From: JAGNLA01 sp964472265
GTDB taxonomy: Bacteria; Caldisericota; Caldisericia; JAAYUI01
DNA length: 21,335 bases
Direction of reading: 5' to 3'
NCBI GenBank assembly: GCA_964472265.1
Contig: CAYYJO010000038.1
Coordinates: 1-21,335 of the forward strand
The notes below the pieces were generated by a model. The model did not search any database. It had not been told where the DNA came from and saw only the letters and a list, made by a program, of their open reading frames with translations. A program made the position numbers and the translations under genes. This document shows, one piece after another, positions 15,413 to 21,335 of the stretch. Position 1 is the stretch's first letter. Every line of letters starts with the position of its first letter.

Positions 15413-15805
15413 CTACTCCTGTTCCAGTTCAAGCAGGACGCCGCCTGTCGATTTCGGGTGGACAAAAGCGATTGGTTTTCCAGCAGCGCCGATGCGGGCA
15501 ACCTTGTCAATCATTGCGATATTTTTTGACAGAAGGTCGGCAATCATCGACGAAACGTCTGAAACCTCTATCGAGATGTGGTGGATTCCAGGGCCACGCT
15601 TGTCCAGGAAACCCTTTATCGGTGAATCTTCCGAGACCGGCTCAAGAAGCTCGATGACCATTTCGTGCCACTTGAGCTTTGCAACTTTCACCTTCTGCTC
15701 AGGCACTTCAGTCTCATGATCGAGCACAAAGCCCATATCGAGCCAAGCCTTTTTTGCTTCCTCGAGATTTGGAACTGCAATTCCGATGTGTGAAAGCCCA
15801 AACAT
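15413..15805 (-). CDS. mce: Methylmalonyl-CoA epimerase
   Basis: A 130-residue vicinal-oxygen-chelate protein that interconverts (R)- and (S)-methylmalonyl-CoA. The two VOC modules and expected residues are present: metal ligands H6 (LSHIGIAV), E52 (IELLEP, in the position of the usual Gln/Glu), H75 (GPGIHHISIEV) and E126 (GGVLLELE), with catalytic Glu near E36 (VPEQKV). HPKSTGGVLLEL is characteristic. The length is typical. The ATG directly follows the mutase TAA, and AGGAGGG lies within the mutase 3' end, so translation is coupled and the pairing supports the assignment. Confidence 0.95.
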   Translation of the reverse strand: MFGLSHIGIAVPNLEEAKKAWLDMGFVLDHETEVPEQKVKVAKLKWHEMVIELLEPVSEDSPIKGFLDKRGPGIHHISIEVSDVSSMIADLLSKNIAMIDKVARIGAAGKPIAFVHPKSTGGVLLELEQE

Positions 15806-17353
15806 TTATCCCTCCTGGTATTCGCCGTAAATGTCACGGAAAAGGCAGCAGATTTCGCCAAGGGTTGCGTCAGCGTCAACGGCTTCGATGATCGGAACCA
15901 TGAGATTCCCTTCGCCTCTTGCAACATCCTCGAGATTCTTCATTGCCTTCTTCCACTTTGCATCGTCGCGCTTTGCCCTGAAGTCGGCAAGAGCCTTTAG
16001 TCTTGCGTTTTCATCAACTCCTGCCCTTGCAAGATCAACAACAGGTTTTTCGCTTGTCGTGAACTTGTTGACGCCAACAACAACCTGCCTGTCGGCTTCA
16101 ACATCCTGCTGGTACTTGTAGGCCGATTTGGCGATTTCATTCTGGAAGTATGCACGCTCCAGGCAAGTGATGGTTCCACCAAGCTTTTCGATGCGATCAA
16201 GGTATTCGTAAACCTCGTTTTCAATCTTTGTTGTGAGGGCTTCAAGATAATAGGAGCCGGCAAGAGGGTCAACGATGTCTGTCACGCCGGTTTCATAGCC
16301 GATTATCTGCTGTGTTCTCAGGGCGATTGTTGCCGATTTTGGAGACGGGAGAGCGAGAGCCTCATCAAAGGAGTTGGTGTGGAGGCTCTGGGTTCCGCCA
16401 AGCACCGACGCCATAGCCTGGAATGCAACACGGATGATGTTGTTTTCAGGCTGCTGGGCTGTGAGGGTTGAACCGCCGGTCTGTGTGTGGAACCTTAGGA
16501 GGAGCGATTTCGGGTTCTTCGGCTGATACCTGTCCTGGAGCTTTCTTGCCCAGATGCGTCTGGCAGCCCTGAATTTTGCAATCTCTTCAAGGAAGTTATT
16601 GTGGCTGGCAAAGAAGAACGACAGCCTCGAGGCGAAATCATCGATTGAAAGGCCTCTCTTGAGCAGTTCGTCAACGTATGCGAAAGCGTCTGCAAACGTG
16701 AAGGCAAGCTCCTGAACGGCTGTCGATCCGGCTTCACGGATGTGGTAGCCTGAAATTGAGATGGTGTTGAACTTTGGAAGATATTTCGAGCAATACTCGA
16801 TGAGGTCACAGTTGAGCCTCATTGACGGTTTGACCGGATAGATATAGTTTCCTCTGGCGATGTACTCCTTGAGGATGTCGTTTTGAACGGTTCCCTGAAG
16901 CGCTGAAACGTTTCCGCCCTGTTCCCTTGCCACTCGCATGTACATGGCCAGGACAACGGTTGCCGAGGCATTGATCGTCATCGATGTTGAAATCTTCTCA
17001 AGCGGGATGCCGTCAAAGAGCATCTTCATGTCGTCGATGGTTGAAACGGCGACGCCGACTTTTCCAACTTCACCTGCACTCATGTCGTGATCAGAGTCGT
17101 AGCCCATCTGTGTTGGCAAGTCGAAAGCGGTTGAAAGCCCGGTCTGGCCTTTTTCAAGAAGGAGCTTGAAGCGCTGGTTTGTCTCCTGTGCCGAAGAGAA
17201 TCCGGCATACTGGCGCATTGTCCAGAGCTGACCCGTGTACATTGACGGGTAAACGCCTCTGGTATAGGGATATGACCCTGGATCGCCAAGGTCCTTCGTG
17301 TAGTCCATGCCGCCAATGTCTTCCGGCCTGTAAAACAGCTTCCTGTCGCTCAT
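15806..17353 (-). CDS. Methylmalonyl-CoA mutase, large (substrate-binding) subunit
   Basis: A 515-residue TIM-barrel subunit of a B12-dependent acyl-CoA mutase interconverting methylmalonyl-CoA and succinyl-CoA. Motifs include TRGVYPSMY (31-39), RQYAGFSS, GLSTAFDLPTQMGYDSDH, MRL near R179, SGYHIREAG (201-209, catalytic His204) and HTQTGGSTLTAQQPENN. The C-terminal cobalamin-binding domain (DXHXXG) is missing, as in the split two-subunit form, so a separate B12-binding small subunit must be encoded elsewhere. The N-terminus is somewhat shorter than in typical stand-alone members. GGAGG is 6 bases before ATG 17353, and the ATG overlaps the ribF stop (ATGA). A related mutase such as isobutyryl- or ethylmalonyl-CoA mutase is possible, but the adjacent epimerase favours methylmalonyl-CoA. 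Confidence 0.93.
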   Translation of the reverse strand: MSDRKLFYRPEDIGGMDYTKDLGDPGSYPYTRGVYPSMYTGQLWTMRQYAGFSSAQETNQRFKLLLEKGQTGLSTAFDLPTQMGYDSDHDMSAGEVGKVGVAVSTIDDMKMLFDGIPLEKISTSMTINASATVVLAMYMRVAREQGGNVSALQGTVQNDILKEYIARGNYIYPVKPSMRLNCDLIEYCSKYLPKFNTISISGYHIREAGSTAVQELAFTFADAFAYVDELLKRGLSIDDFASRLSFFFASHNNFLEEIAKFRAARRIWARKLQDRYQPKNPKSLLLRFHTQTGGSTLTAQQPENNIIRVAFQAMASVLGGTQSLHTNSFDEALALPSPKSATIALRTQQIIGYETGVTDIVDPLAGSYYLEALTTKIENEVYEYLDRIEKLGGTITCLERAYFQNEIAKSAYKYQQDVEADRQVVVGVNKFTTSEKPVVDLARAGVDENARLKALADFRAKRDDAKWKKAMKNLEDVARGEGNLMVPIIEAVDADATLGEICCLFRDIYGEYQEG

Positions 17354-18285
17354 AGCAAACCTCCAACAATTGATCTTGTTTGTTCTATGTTTTGCCGCAC
17401 CTGCGCAACAAGCTCTTCATGAGTGTGAAAAACCTTCTGTCCACGCAGATACGAAACGAATTCCAGTTCCATCTGATGATCATATATTATCCCGTCGAAG
17501 TCAAGCAAATGTGCCTCAATTGACCTTTGCGTGTCATCAAAGGTCGGCCTCATGCCAATGCTTACCGCTGACGGAAGCGATCGTCCATCAAAACGAGCGA
17601 TGCAGGCATACACGCCATCACCAGGCACGAGCTTCATTTTGTCGGGAACCTCAATGTTTGCCGTCGGTATCCCCAGATTTTTACCTATTCCGTGACCGTG
17701 AATGACGTTGCCACTGATTGTGTAGTTTCTGCCAAGCATTCTTGAGGCATCCTCAACCTGACCCTCAAGCAGCATCGTTCTGATGCGAGTTGATGAGACC
17801 GGTTTTCCATCCATCTGCACCGAACCTATCACTTCAGCCTCAATGCCGAATTCTTCACAGAACTTTACCAGATCGGCTGATTTCCCAAGCCCGCCCTTTC
17901 CGAAGGAGAAACCAGGTCCACAGGCGACAAACCTTGCGTCAAGTTTTTCTTTGAGGAAGCTTTTGACAAAGTCCTGTGCAGGCATGTCTCTGAGTCTCTC
18001 GGTGAAATCTGCCAGAATCATCGCTTCAATGTCCAGCTTGTCCAACAGTTCGACTTTTTCATCATGAGGGGTCAAAAGTCCCCTGAAGCTTGGAATCGAC
18101 TTGGTGTAGAGCAATCCATTGAAAGTGAATACGGCTGGGAAAGAGTTTGATGACATTGATTTATTTATGACGGTCTCGGCAAGCTTTCTGTGTCCAATAT
18201 GAACCCCATCCATGTAACCAAGCATGTAGCAGCCTTTTGTGCGAGGAACCTCTATCGAGAACGGATCGCCTGTAATTATGTTCAT
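17350..18285 (-). CDS. ribF: Bifunctional riboflavin kinase/FAD synthetase
   Basis: A 311-residue enzyme that converts riboflavin to FMN and FAD. The N-terminal nucleotidyltransferase domain has YMDGVHIGHR (24-33; the usual form is FDGVHLGH), ARFVACGPGFSFGKGG and SSTRIRTML. The C-terminal flavokinase domain has GKNLGIPTANIEVP, GVYACIARFDG, SIGMRPTFDD and IEAHLLDFDG. Start ATG 18285 overlaps the truB stop (ATGA) with GAAAGG 5 bases upstream; a longer in-frame reading to 18363 would add residues foreign to the family. It sits in the conserved truB-ribF order. Its product supplies FAD, which the GlcD-like enzyme elsewhere in the window would use. Confidence 0.96.
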   Translation of the reverse strand: MNIITGDPFSIEVPRTKGCYMLGYMDGVHIGHRKLAETVINKSMSSNSFPAVFTFNGLLYTKSIPSFRGLLTPHDEKVELLDKLDIEAMILADFTERLRDMPAQDFVKSFLKEKLDARFVACGPGFSFGKGGLGKSADLVKFCEEFGIEAEVIGSVQMDGKPVSSTRIRTMLLEGQVEDASRMLGRNYTISGNVIHGHGIGKNLGIPTANIEVPDKMKLVPGDGVYACIARFDGRSLPSAVSIGMRPTFDDTQRSIEAHLLDFDGIIYDHQMELEFVSYLRGQKVFHTHEELVAQVRQNIEQTRSIVGGLL

Positions 18286-19157
18286 ATAAGCCTTTCGGGG
18301 ATGATTTCGCCGGTTGAAAGCACGAGTTTGGCCATGGCCAGAAATGTGTCCTGATAAAAGCATCTGACCACGCCTGCCGGAGCCGGAAAACCCTGGAACG
18401 AAGCGTTATTGCCAAACTTTATTTTCCTGGCCTGGGCGTCAGTGAGATCGACTCGCGGGATATGGTCGATGAATTTCTCCATTGGAATGAGCAAGCTTTC
18501 TTTATCCCATGACACGTGAACATCATTCAAAGTGATGCACTCATCGACCTTGTAGCCCATGTCAACAGTTCGTCTCAAAGCGTTCATGACGGCACCGCAG
18601 CCACAGCTGATGCCGATGTCGGAAATAAGTGACCTGACATAGGTACCTTTTGAGCACTCGAGCAGAAATTGGCCTTCGCCAATGCTTTGATCGTATGAGA
18701 GCAATTCGAGTCTGTAAATTTCAACAGGGTTTGGTTTTCTCGGGAGTTCGATGCCCTGGTAGGCGAGGTTGTAAAGTCTGACACCATCAATTTGTTTGGC
18801 ACAAAACATTGGCGGAATCTGGTCAATCTTTCCAGTGAACTCCTCCATCACCGATCTGATGTGTGTTTCGGGAATGTCGCCACCGTAGCCATGTTCGGCC
18901 ACTTCTCCCCAGATGTCGTATGTGTTTGATGTAGAGCCGAGTTTGAATCCCGCAATATAGGTTTTGGGCAATTCCTGCACATAAGGGATGACTTTTGTGG
19001 CATTTCCGAGCATAAGGATCAGGACGCCGGTTGCGTTAGGATCAAGCGTTCCAATATGCCCAACCTTCGGGCAACCAAACATTGCCTTTGCAATGTTGCC
19101 CACCTGCGTCGAGGTCACACCTTCTGATTTATTAATTGCAAGTCCGCCTGAAACCAT
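18282..19157 (-). CDS. truB: tRNA pseudouridine-55 synthase
   Basis: A 291-residue TruB-family enzyme forming pseudouridine at position 55 of the tRNA T-loop. The N-terminal GLAINKSEGVTST and the catalytic Asp39 in GHIGTLDPNATGVL are clear, followed by KTYIAGFKLGSTSNTYD, GVRLYNLAY and KGTYVRSLISDIG. The last ~50 residues form a short PUA-like tail. ATG 19157 overlaps the nrnA stop by one base (TGATG); a GTG one codon upstream is also possible. The internal GGAG is very close to the start, so coupling to nrnA translation is likely. Confidence 0.96.
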   Translation of the reverse strand: MVSGGLAINKSEGVTSTQVGNIAKAMFGCPKVGHIGTLDPNATGVLILMLGNATKVIPYVQELPKTYIAGFKLGSTSNTYDIWGEVAEHGYGGDIPETHIRSVMEEFTGKIDQIPPMFCAKQIDGVRLYNLAYQGIELPRKPNPVEIYRLELLSYDQSIGEGQFLLECSKGTYVRSLISDIGISCGCGAVMNALRRTVDMGYKVDECITLNDVHVSWDKESLLIPMEKFIDHIPRVDLTDAQARKIKFGNNASFQGFPAPAGVVRCFYQDTFLAMAKLVLSTGEIIPERLI

Positions 19158-20134
19158 CACTCCATCAGGGGCTCAAACAACTGGAGGAGCGCCCCCCTCA
19201 CATTAAGCCAATCACCGGTAATGGTGAAACCGGCTGCATCGTGGTGACCGCCACCGCCATAGGTCTGGGCAATTTTGTTAAGATCTATCTTACCTCTGCC
19301 TCTCATTGAAATCCTGAACTGGTCAGGTTTTATTTCTTTTGCAAGGATATAGACTTCAGGCCCGCCCAGTTTTCTCACCTCATCGATTATGAAATCGGTG
19401 TCCCTGTGCTGGGCTGAGAACTCGATCATGTCACTCCATGTGATTGCAGATATGGCAAGTTTCCCGTCGAATGCCGAGAAAAGCCTTTCCATTGTTCTTC
19501 CAAGCAGCTTTCTGTTGGCAAGGTTTGTCCTCTCGTAGATCAGCGAAGAGAGCTTTGATATGTCCAGGCCATTTTTTATCATTTCAGCAACCACTTTCAT
19601 CGTGTCGGCCGTGACGTTTGGGTACTTGAAATTGCCGGTGTCGGTGACGATGCCTGCAAAAATGCCTGACATTATGTCGTGGGTGATTGTGAATTTTGCT
19701 GCCTTGAGAAGGTGGTAGATGAGTTCGGCCGTTGCACTGGCGTGAGGCTCAATAATTGCTTTTGCCTCAAAATCATCCCTTGATGGGTGATGGTCGATGA
19801 CGAGAGTATCCGAATTTTCCGGAACTTTTGACAGTCCGACCCGTTCAGGTGACGGTGCATCGACAATGATCAGCCTGTAGCCTTCTGAAACCAGATTTTC
19901 AGCAAGCTCCTGGGTGGTTTGTTTGATGTCTTTGAAACCAGGCAGAAAGTCATAAAAATCCTGTGGTGCATCGGTTGCGCATACTACAGCCTGCCCGCCT
20001 TCAGCAGTGATGGCACTGTAGAGCGCTGATGCAGAACCAAGCGTGTCGCCGTCAGGGTTCTCGTGAGTCAGAATCAGGGCTTTCGTCGTCTTCTTCAGCT
20101 CTGTCGACGCCTGACTCCTGTTTATTCTTTCCAT
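19157..20134 (-). CDS. nrnA: DHH-family oligoribonuclease/PAP phosphatase
   Basis: A 325-residue DHH/DHHA1 phosphoesterase of the NrnA type, which degrades short oligoribonucleotides and dephosphorylates 3'-phosphoadenosine 5'-phosphate with Mn2+. Motif I is HENPDGDTLGSA (24-35), the DHH motif is VIDHHPS, a third metal site lies near GIVTDTGNF, and the DHHA1 substrate-binding glycine motif is GGGGHHDAAG near the C-terminus. The start ATG 20134 is the only ATG before motif I; AGGAG lies 10 bases upstream, rather far, and TTG codons at 20143 and 20164 are alternatives. The first 27 residues are encoded inside the 3' end of rbfA in another frame, an unusually long overlap. Confidence 0.93.
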   Translation of the reverse strand: MERINRSQASTELKKTTKALILTHENPDGDTLGSASALYSAITAEGGQAVVCATDAPQDFYDFLPGFKDIKQTTQELAENLVSEGYRLIIVDAPSPERVGLSKVPENSDTLVIDHHPSRDDFEAKAIIEPHASATAELIYHLLKAAKFTITHDIMSGIFAGIVTDTGNFKYPNVTADTMKVVAEMIKNGLDISKLSSLIYERTNLANRKLLGRTMERLFSAFDGKLAISAITWSDMIEFSAQHRDTDFIIDEVRKLGGPEVYILAKEIKPDQFRISMRGRGKIDLNKIAQTYGGGGHHDAAGFTITGDWLNVRGALLQLFEPLME

Positions 20135-20471
20135 CTTGGTCAAGCTCCTGGAATTGTCTTTCAAGCCTCTCGGCCTTACTGGGCGTTTCGTCGAATTTGA
20201 AGCGTATGGTTGGAGTTTTGCCCATTTTGAGCATCTCGGTTACTTTTTTCTGGATGAACCTGTTGGCTGCACACAAGCCCTGTTCCGTTTTTTCCCTGAC
20301 TTTCTGATTCCCGATAACAGAGTAGTAAACGTCTGCCGACTTGTATTCGTCATCAATTTTAACCTGCGTGATTGTCACAAAACCGATTCGTCTGTCTATG
20401 ACGTCTCGGTGAAGAACGATTGTTATTGCATGTTGAATGGCTTCCGCCACCCTGTGTTTTTTTACGTTCAT
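20052..20471 (-). CDS. rbfA: Ribosome-binding factor A with acidic C-terminal extension
   Basis: A 139-residue RbfA, the KH-like factor that binds the 30S subunit during maturation of the 16S 5' end and in cold adaptation. The fold pattern is clear: R-V-A-E-A-I near the N-terminus, DRRIGFVTITQVKIDDEYKS, ADVYYSVIG, KKVTEMLKMGKTPTIRFKFDET. The core ends near residue 112. The last 27 residues are acidic and disordered-looking (Glu/Asp/Ser-rich) and are encoded in DNA shared with the start of nrnA. Start ATG 20471 overlaps the ylxP stop (ATGA), with GGGAGG 7 bases upstream. Confidence 0.95.
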   Translation of the reverse strand: MNVKKHRVAEAIQHAITIVLHRDVIDRRIGFVTITQVKIDDEYKSADVYYSVIGNQKVREKTEQGLCAANRFIQKKVTEMLKMGKTPTIRFKFDETPSKAERLERQFQELDQDGKNKQESGVDRAEEDDESPDSDSREP

Positions 20472-20749
20472 TCCCAGGCCTCCCGCCTTGTAACGGTCAT
20501 TTCAAAAGGAGCAAGTCTCTGGGCTGTCTCGATCATTTTTGTTATGGTGGAATCAAGCTGCGAGCCATTGCTGTTGAGCGTAACCGCCGTCAGAACCATC
20601 ATCGTGTGGCTGTCCTGTGCGTCCGATTCAATGGCAGCGCAATTGAAAGCATGCCTGAGCTTTGCCAGCACCGGCGAAACGATTGAACGCTTGTCTTTGA
20701 GCGAGTGTACACCTTCGAGGCGGAACTGCATTTCAACCAGTCCCACCAA
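20468..20749 (-). CDS. ylxP: DUF503/YlxP family protein
   Basis: A 93-residue protein of the DUF503 (YlxP) family, normally encoded between infB and rbfA, as here. The conserved GVHSLKDKRSIVSPVLAKL helix region and following strands are present. It is thought to be involved in ribosome assembly or RNA binding, but its role is poorly defined. There is no ATG near the expected N-terminus: TTG 20749 has AGGTGA 6 bases upstream (within the infB 3' end), while GTG 20746 is the alternative. The stop overlaps the rbfA ATG. Confidence 0.93.
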   Translation of the reverse strand: MVGLVEMQFRLEGVHSLKDKRSIVSPVLAKLRHAFNCAAIESDAQDSHTMMVLTAVTLNSNGSQLDSTITKMIETAQRLAPFEMTVTRREAWE

Positions 20750-20750
20750 A

Positions 20751-21335
20751 TCAGATCACCTCTTTGGTCTCGTAGAACTCAAGAATGTCTTCCTCGTGAA
20801 GGTCATCGTAACCGACAAGACCGACACCGCATTCATATCCCTGCTTGACTTCCTTTGCATCGTCCTTGAAGCGTTTGAGGGTTTTGATCCTGGTTTCATG
20901 AACCGGATAGCGGTTTCTGATGATCTTGACCTTGGCATCATTTCTGGCCACACCTTCAGTGACAAAGCAGCCGGCGATGTTTCCAAAGTCTGAGATGCTG
21001 AAGACTTTCCTGACTTCAGCCTTGCCGATGAGGACATCGCGATATTCAGGCTTGACCAACATCTTGATGGCTTCCGTCACAGCGTCGGTGAGATCGAAGA
21101 TGATGTTGTAGATGTTGACCTGAATGCTGTTCTGCTTGGCAAGCTTCTTTGTGTTTGGGTCAACCTGGACGTTGAAGCCGACGAGCATTGCAGATGAAGC
21201 CTGGGCGAGGAGAACGTCGTTGTCGTTGACGACGCCAATGCCAGAGAAGACGATATTTGCTGAGATGTCTTTGATCTTTATCTTGGAGATGGCGAACTTC
21301 ACAGCATCAAGCGAACCTTCGGACTCAGCCTTCAC
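20751..21335 (-). CDS. infB: Translation initiation factor IF-2, C-terminal part
   Basis: The frame is open to the window edge (first visible codon is GTG encoding internal Val), giving the last 194 residues of IF-2. Recognisable parts are VKAESEGSLDAV and the GVGVVNDNDV-like strand of domain III, the IGKAEVRKVFSIS strand, and the fMet-tRNA-binding C2 domain with KTLKRFKDDAKEVKQGYECG and a final DILEFYETKEV. The GTPase domain lies beyond the window. The gene heads the visible part of the minus-strand operon; nusA is expected further upstream. It ends 1 base before the TTG of ylxP. Confidence 0.97.
   Translation of the reverse strand: MKAESEGSLDAVKFAISKIKIKDISANIVFSGIGVVNDNDVLLAQASSAMLVGFNVQVDPNTKKLAKQNSIQVNIYNIIFDLTDAVTEAIKMLVKPEYRDVLIGKAEVRKVFSISDFGNIAGCFVTEGVARNDAKVKIIRNRYPVHETRIKTLKRFKDDAKEVKQGYECGVGLVGYDDLHEEDILEFYETKEVI

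Noticed and set aside
15806..17353. Possible truncation of methylmalonyl-CoA mutase (no cobalamin-binding domain)
   Set aside because: The split two-subunit form of the enzyme is well known and the stop is tightly coupled to the next gene, so this is a natural architecture, not a broken gene.
1..21335. Mobile elements, CRISPR arrays, tRNA or rRNA genes, toxin-antitoxin or defence loci
   Set aside because: No transposase, integrase, repeat-spacer pattern, tRNA-like cloverleaf or defence-gene motif was seen on reading both strands; genes are almost contiguous.

Overview
The window looks like ordinary, gene-dense bacterial chromosome. The organism is a bacterium with signal-peptide and lipobox proteins, a methylmalonyl-CoA branch, a standard infB-ylxP-rbfA-nrnA-truB-ribF translation cluster and very frequent 1-4 nt stop/start overlaps. 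It cannot be named from sequence alone. The mix (YlxP/DUF503, a PATAN/DUF4388 protein, copper-amine-oxidase-N-like secreted proteins, stand-alone methylmalonyl-CoA mutase large subunit) would suit a poorly cultured anaerobic or facultative lineage such as Riflebacteria or a deltaproteobacterial relative, but that is a guess. No rRNA, tRNA, CRISPR array, insertion sequence or prophage was seen, and no gene-free stretch exceeds 300 bases (the longest is 217 bases, between 8682 and 8900).

Layout. (1) 1-1856, plus: two tandem paralogous secreted proteins with Ig-like and copper-amine-oxidase-N-like domains; the first is cut by the window edge. (2) 7366-1902, minus: a compact five-gene operon of comB (2-phosphosulfolactate phosphatase family), a GlcD-like FAD oxidase, a GlcF-like iron-sulfur/CCG protein, a lipoprotein and an aldehyde dehydrogenase, closed by a perfect-stem terminator at 1855-1884. 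(3) 8682-7438, minus: a secreted protein with one Asp-box. (4) 8900-11948, plus: a near-consensus promoter drives a PATAN/DUF4388 protein, cysS and an rlmB-type methyltransferase, each overlapping the next by 4 nt. (5) 12019-13919, plus: a D-2-hydroxyacid dehydrogenase and a thioredoxin-like/GNAT fusion, preceded by a 9-bp perfect inverted repeat. (6) 21335-13922, minus: a ten-gene run of infB (3' part), ylxP, rbfA, nrnA, truB, ribF, methylmalonyl-CoA mutase large subunit, methylmalonyl-CoA epimerase, a SecD-P1-like membrane-anchored protein and an isoprenylcysteine-methyltransferase-like membrane protein, with almost no intergenic DNA.

How the genes work together. Region 6 joins translation initiation, ribosome maturation, nucleotide recycling, tRNA pseudouridylation and flavin synthesis to the propionyl/methylmalonyl-CoA branch. 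Mutase and epimerase interconvert (S)-methylmalonyl-CoA, (R)-methylmalonyl-CoA and succinyl-CoA; the mutase's B12-binding subunit is not here. Region 2 is the best candidate for an undescribed pathway. ComB would release 3-sulfolactate, and a flavin/iron-sulfur 2-hydroxyacid dehydrogenase pair plus an aldehyde dehydrogenase could act on that or a related compound; the substrate is not shown by the sequence. Most of the rest is housekeeping.
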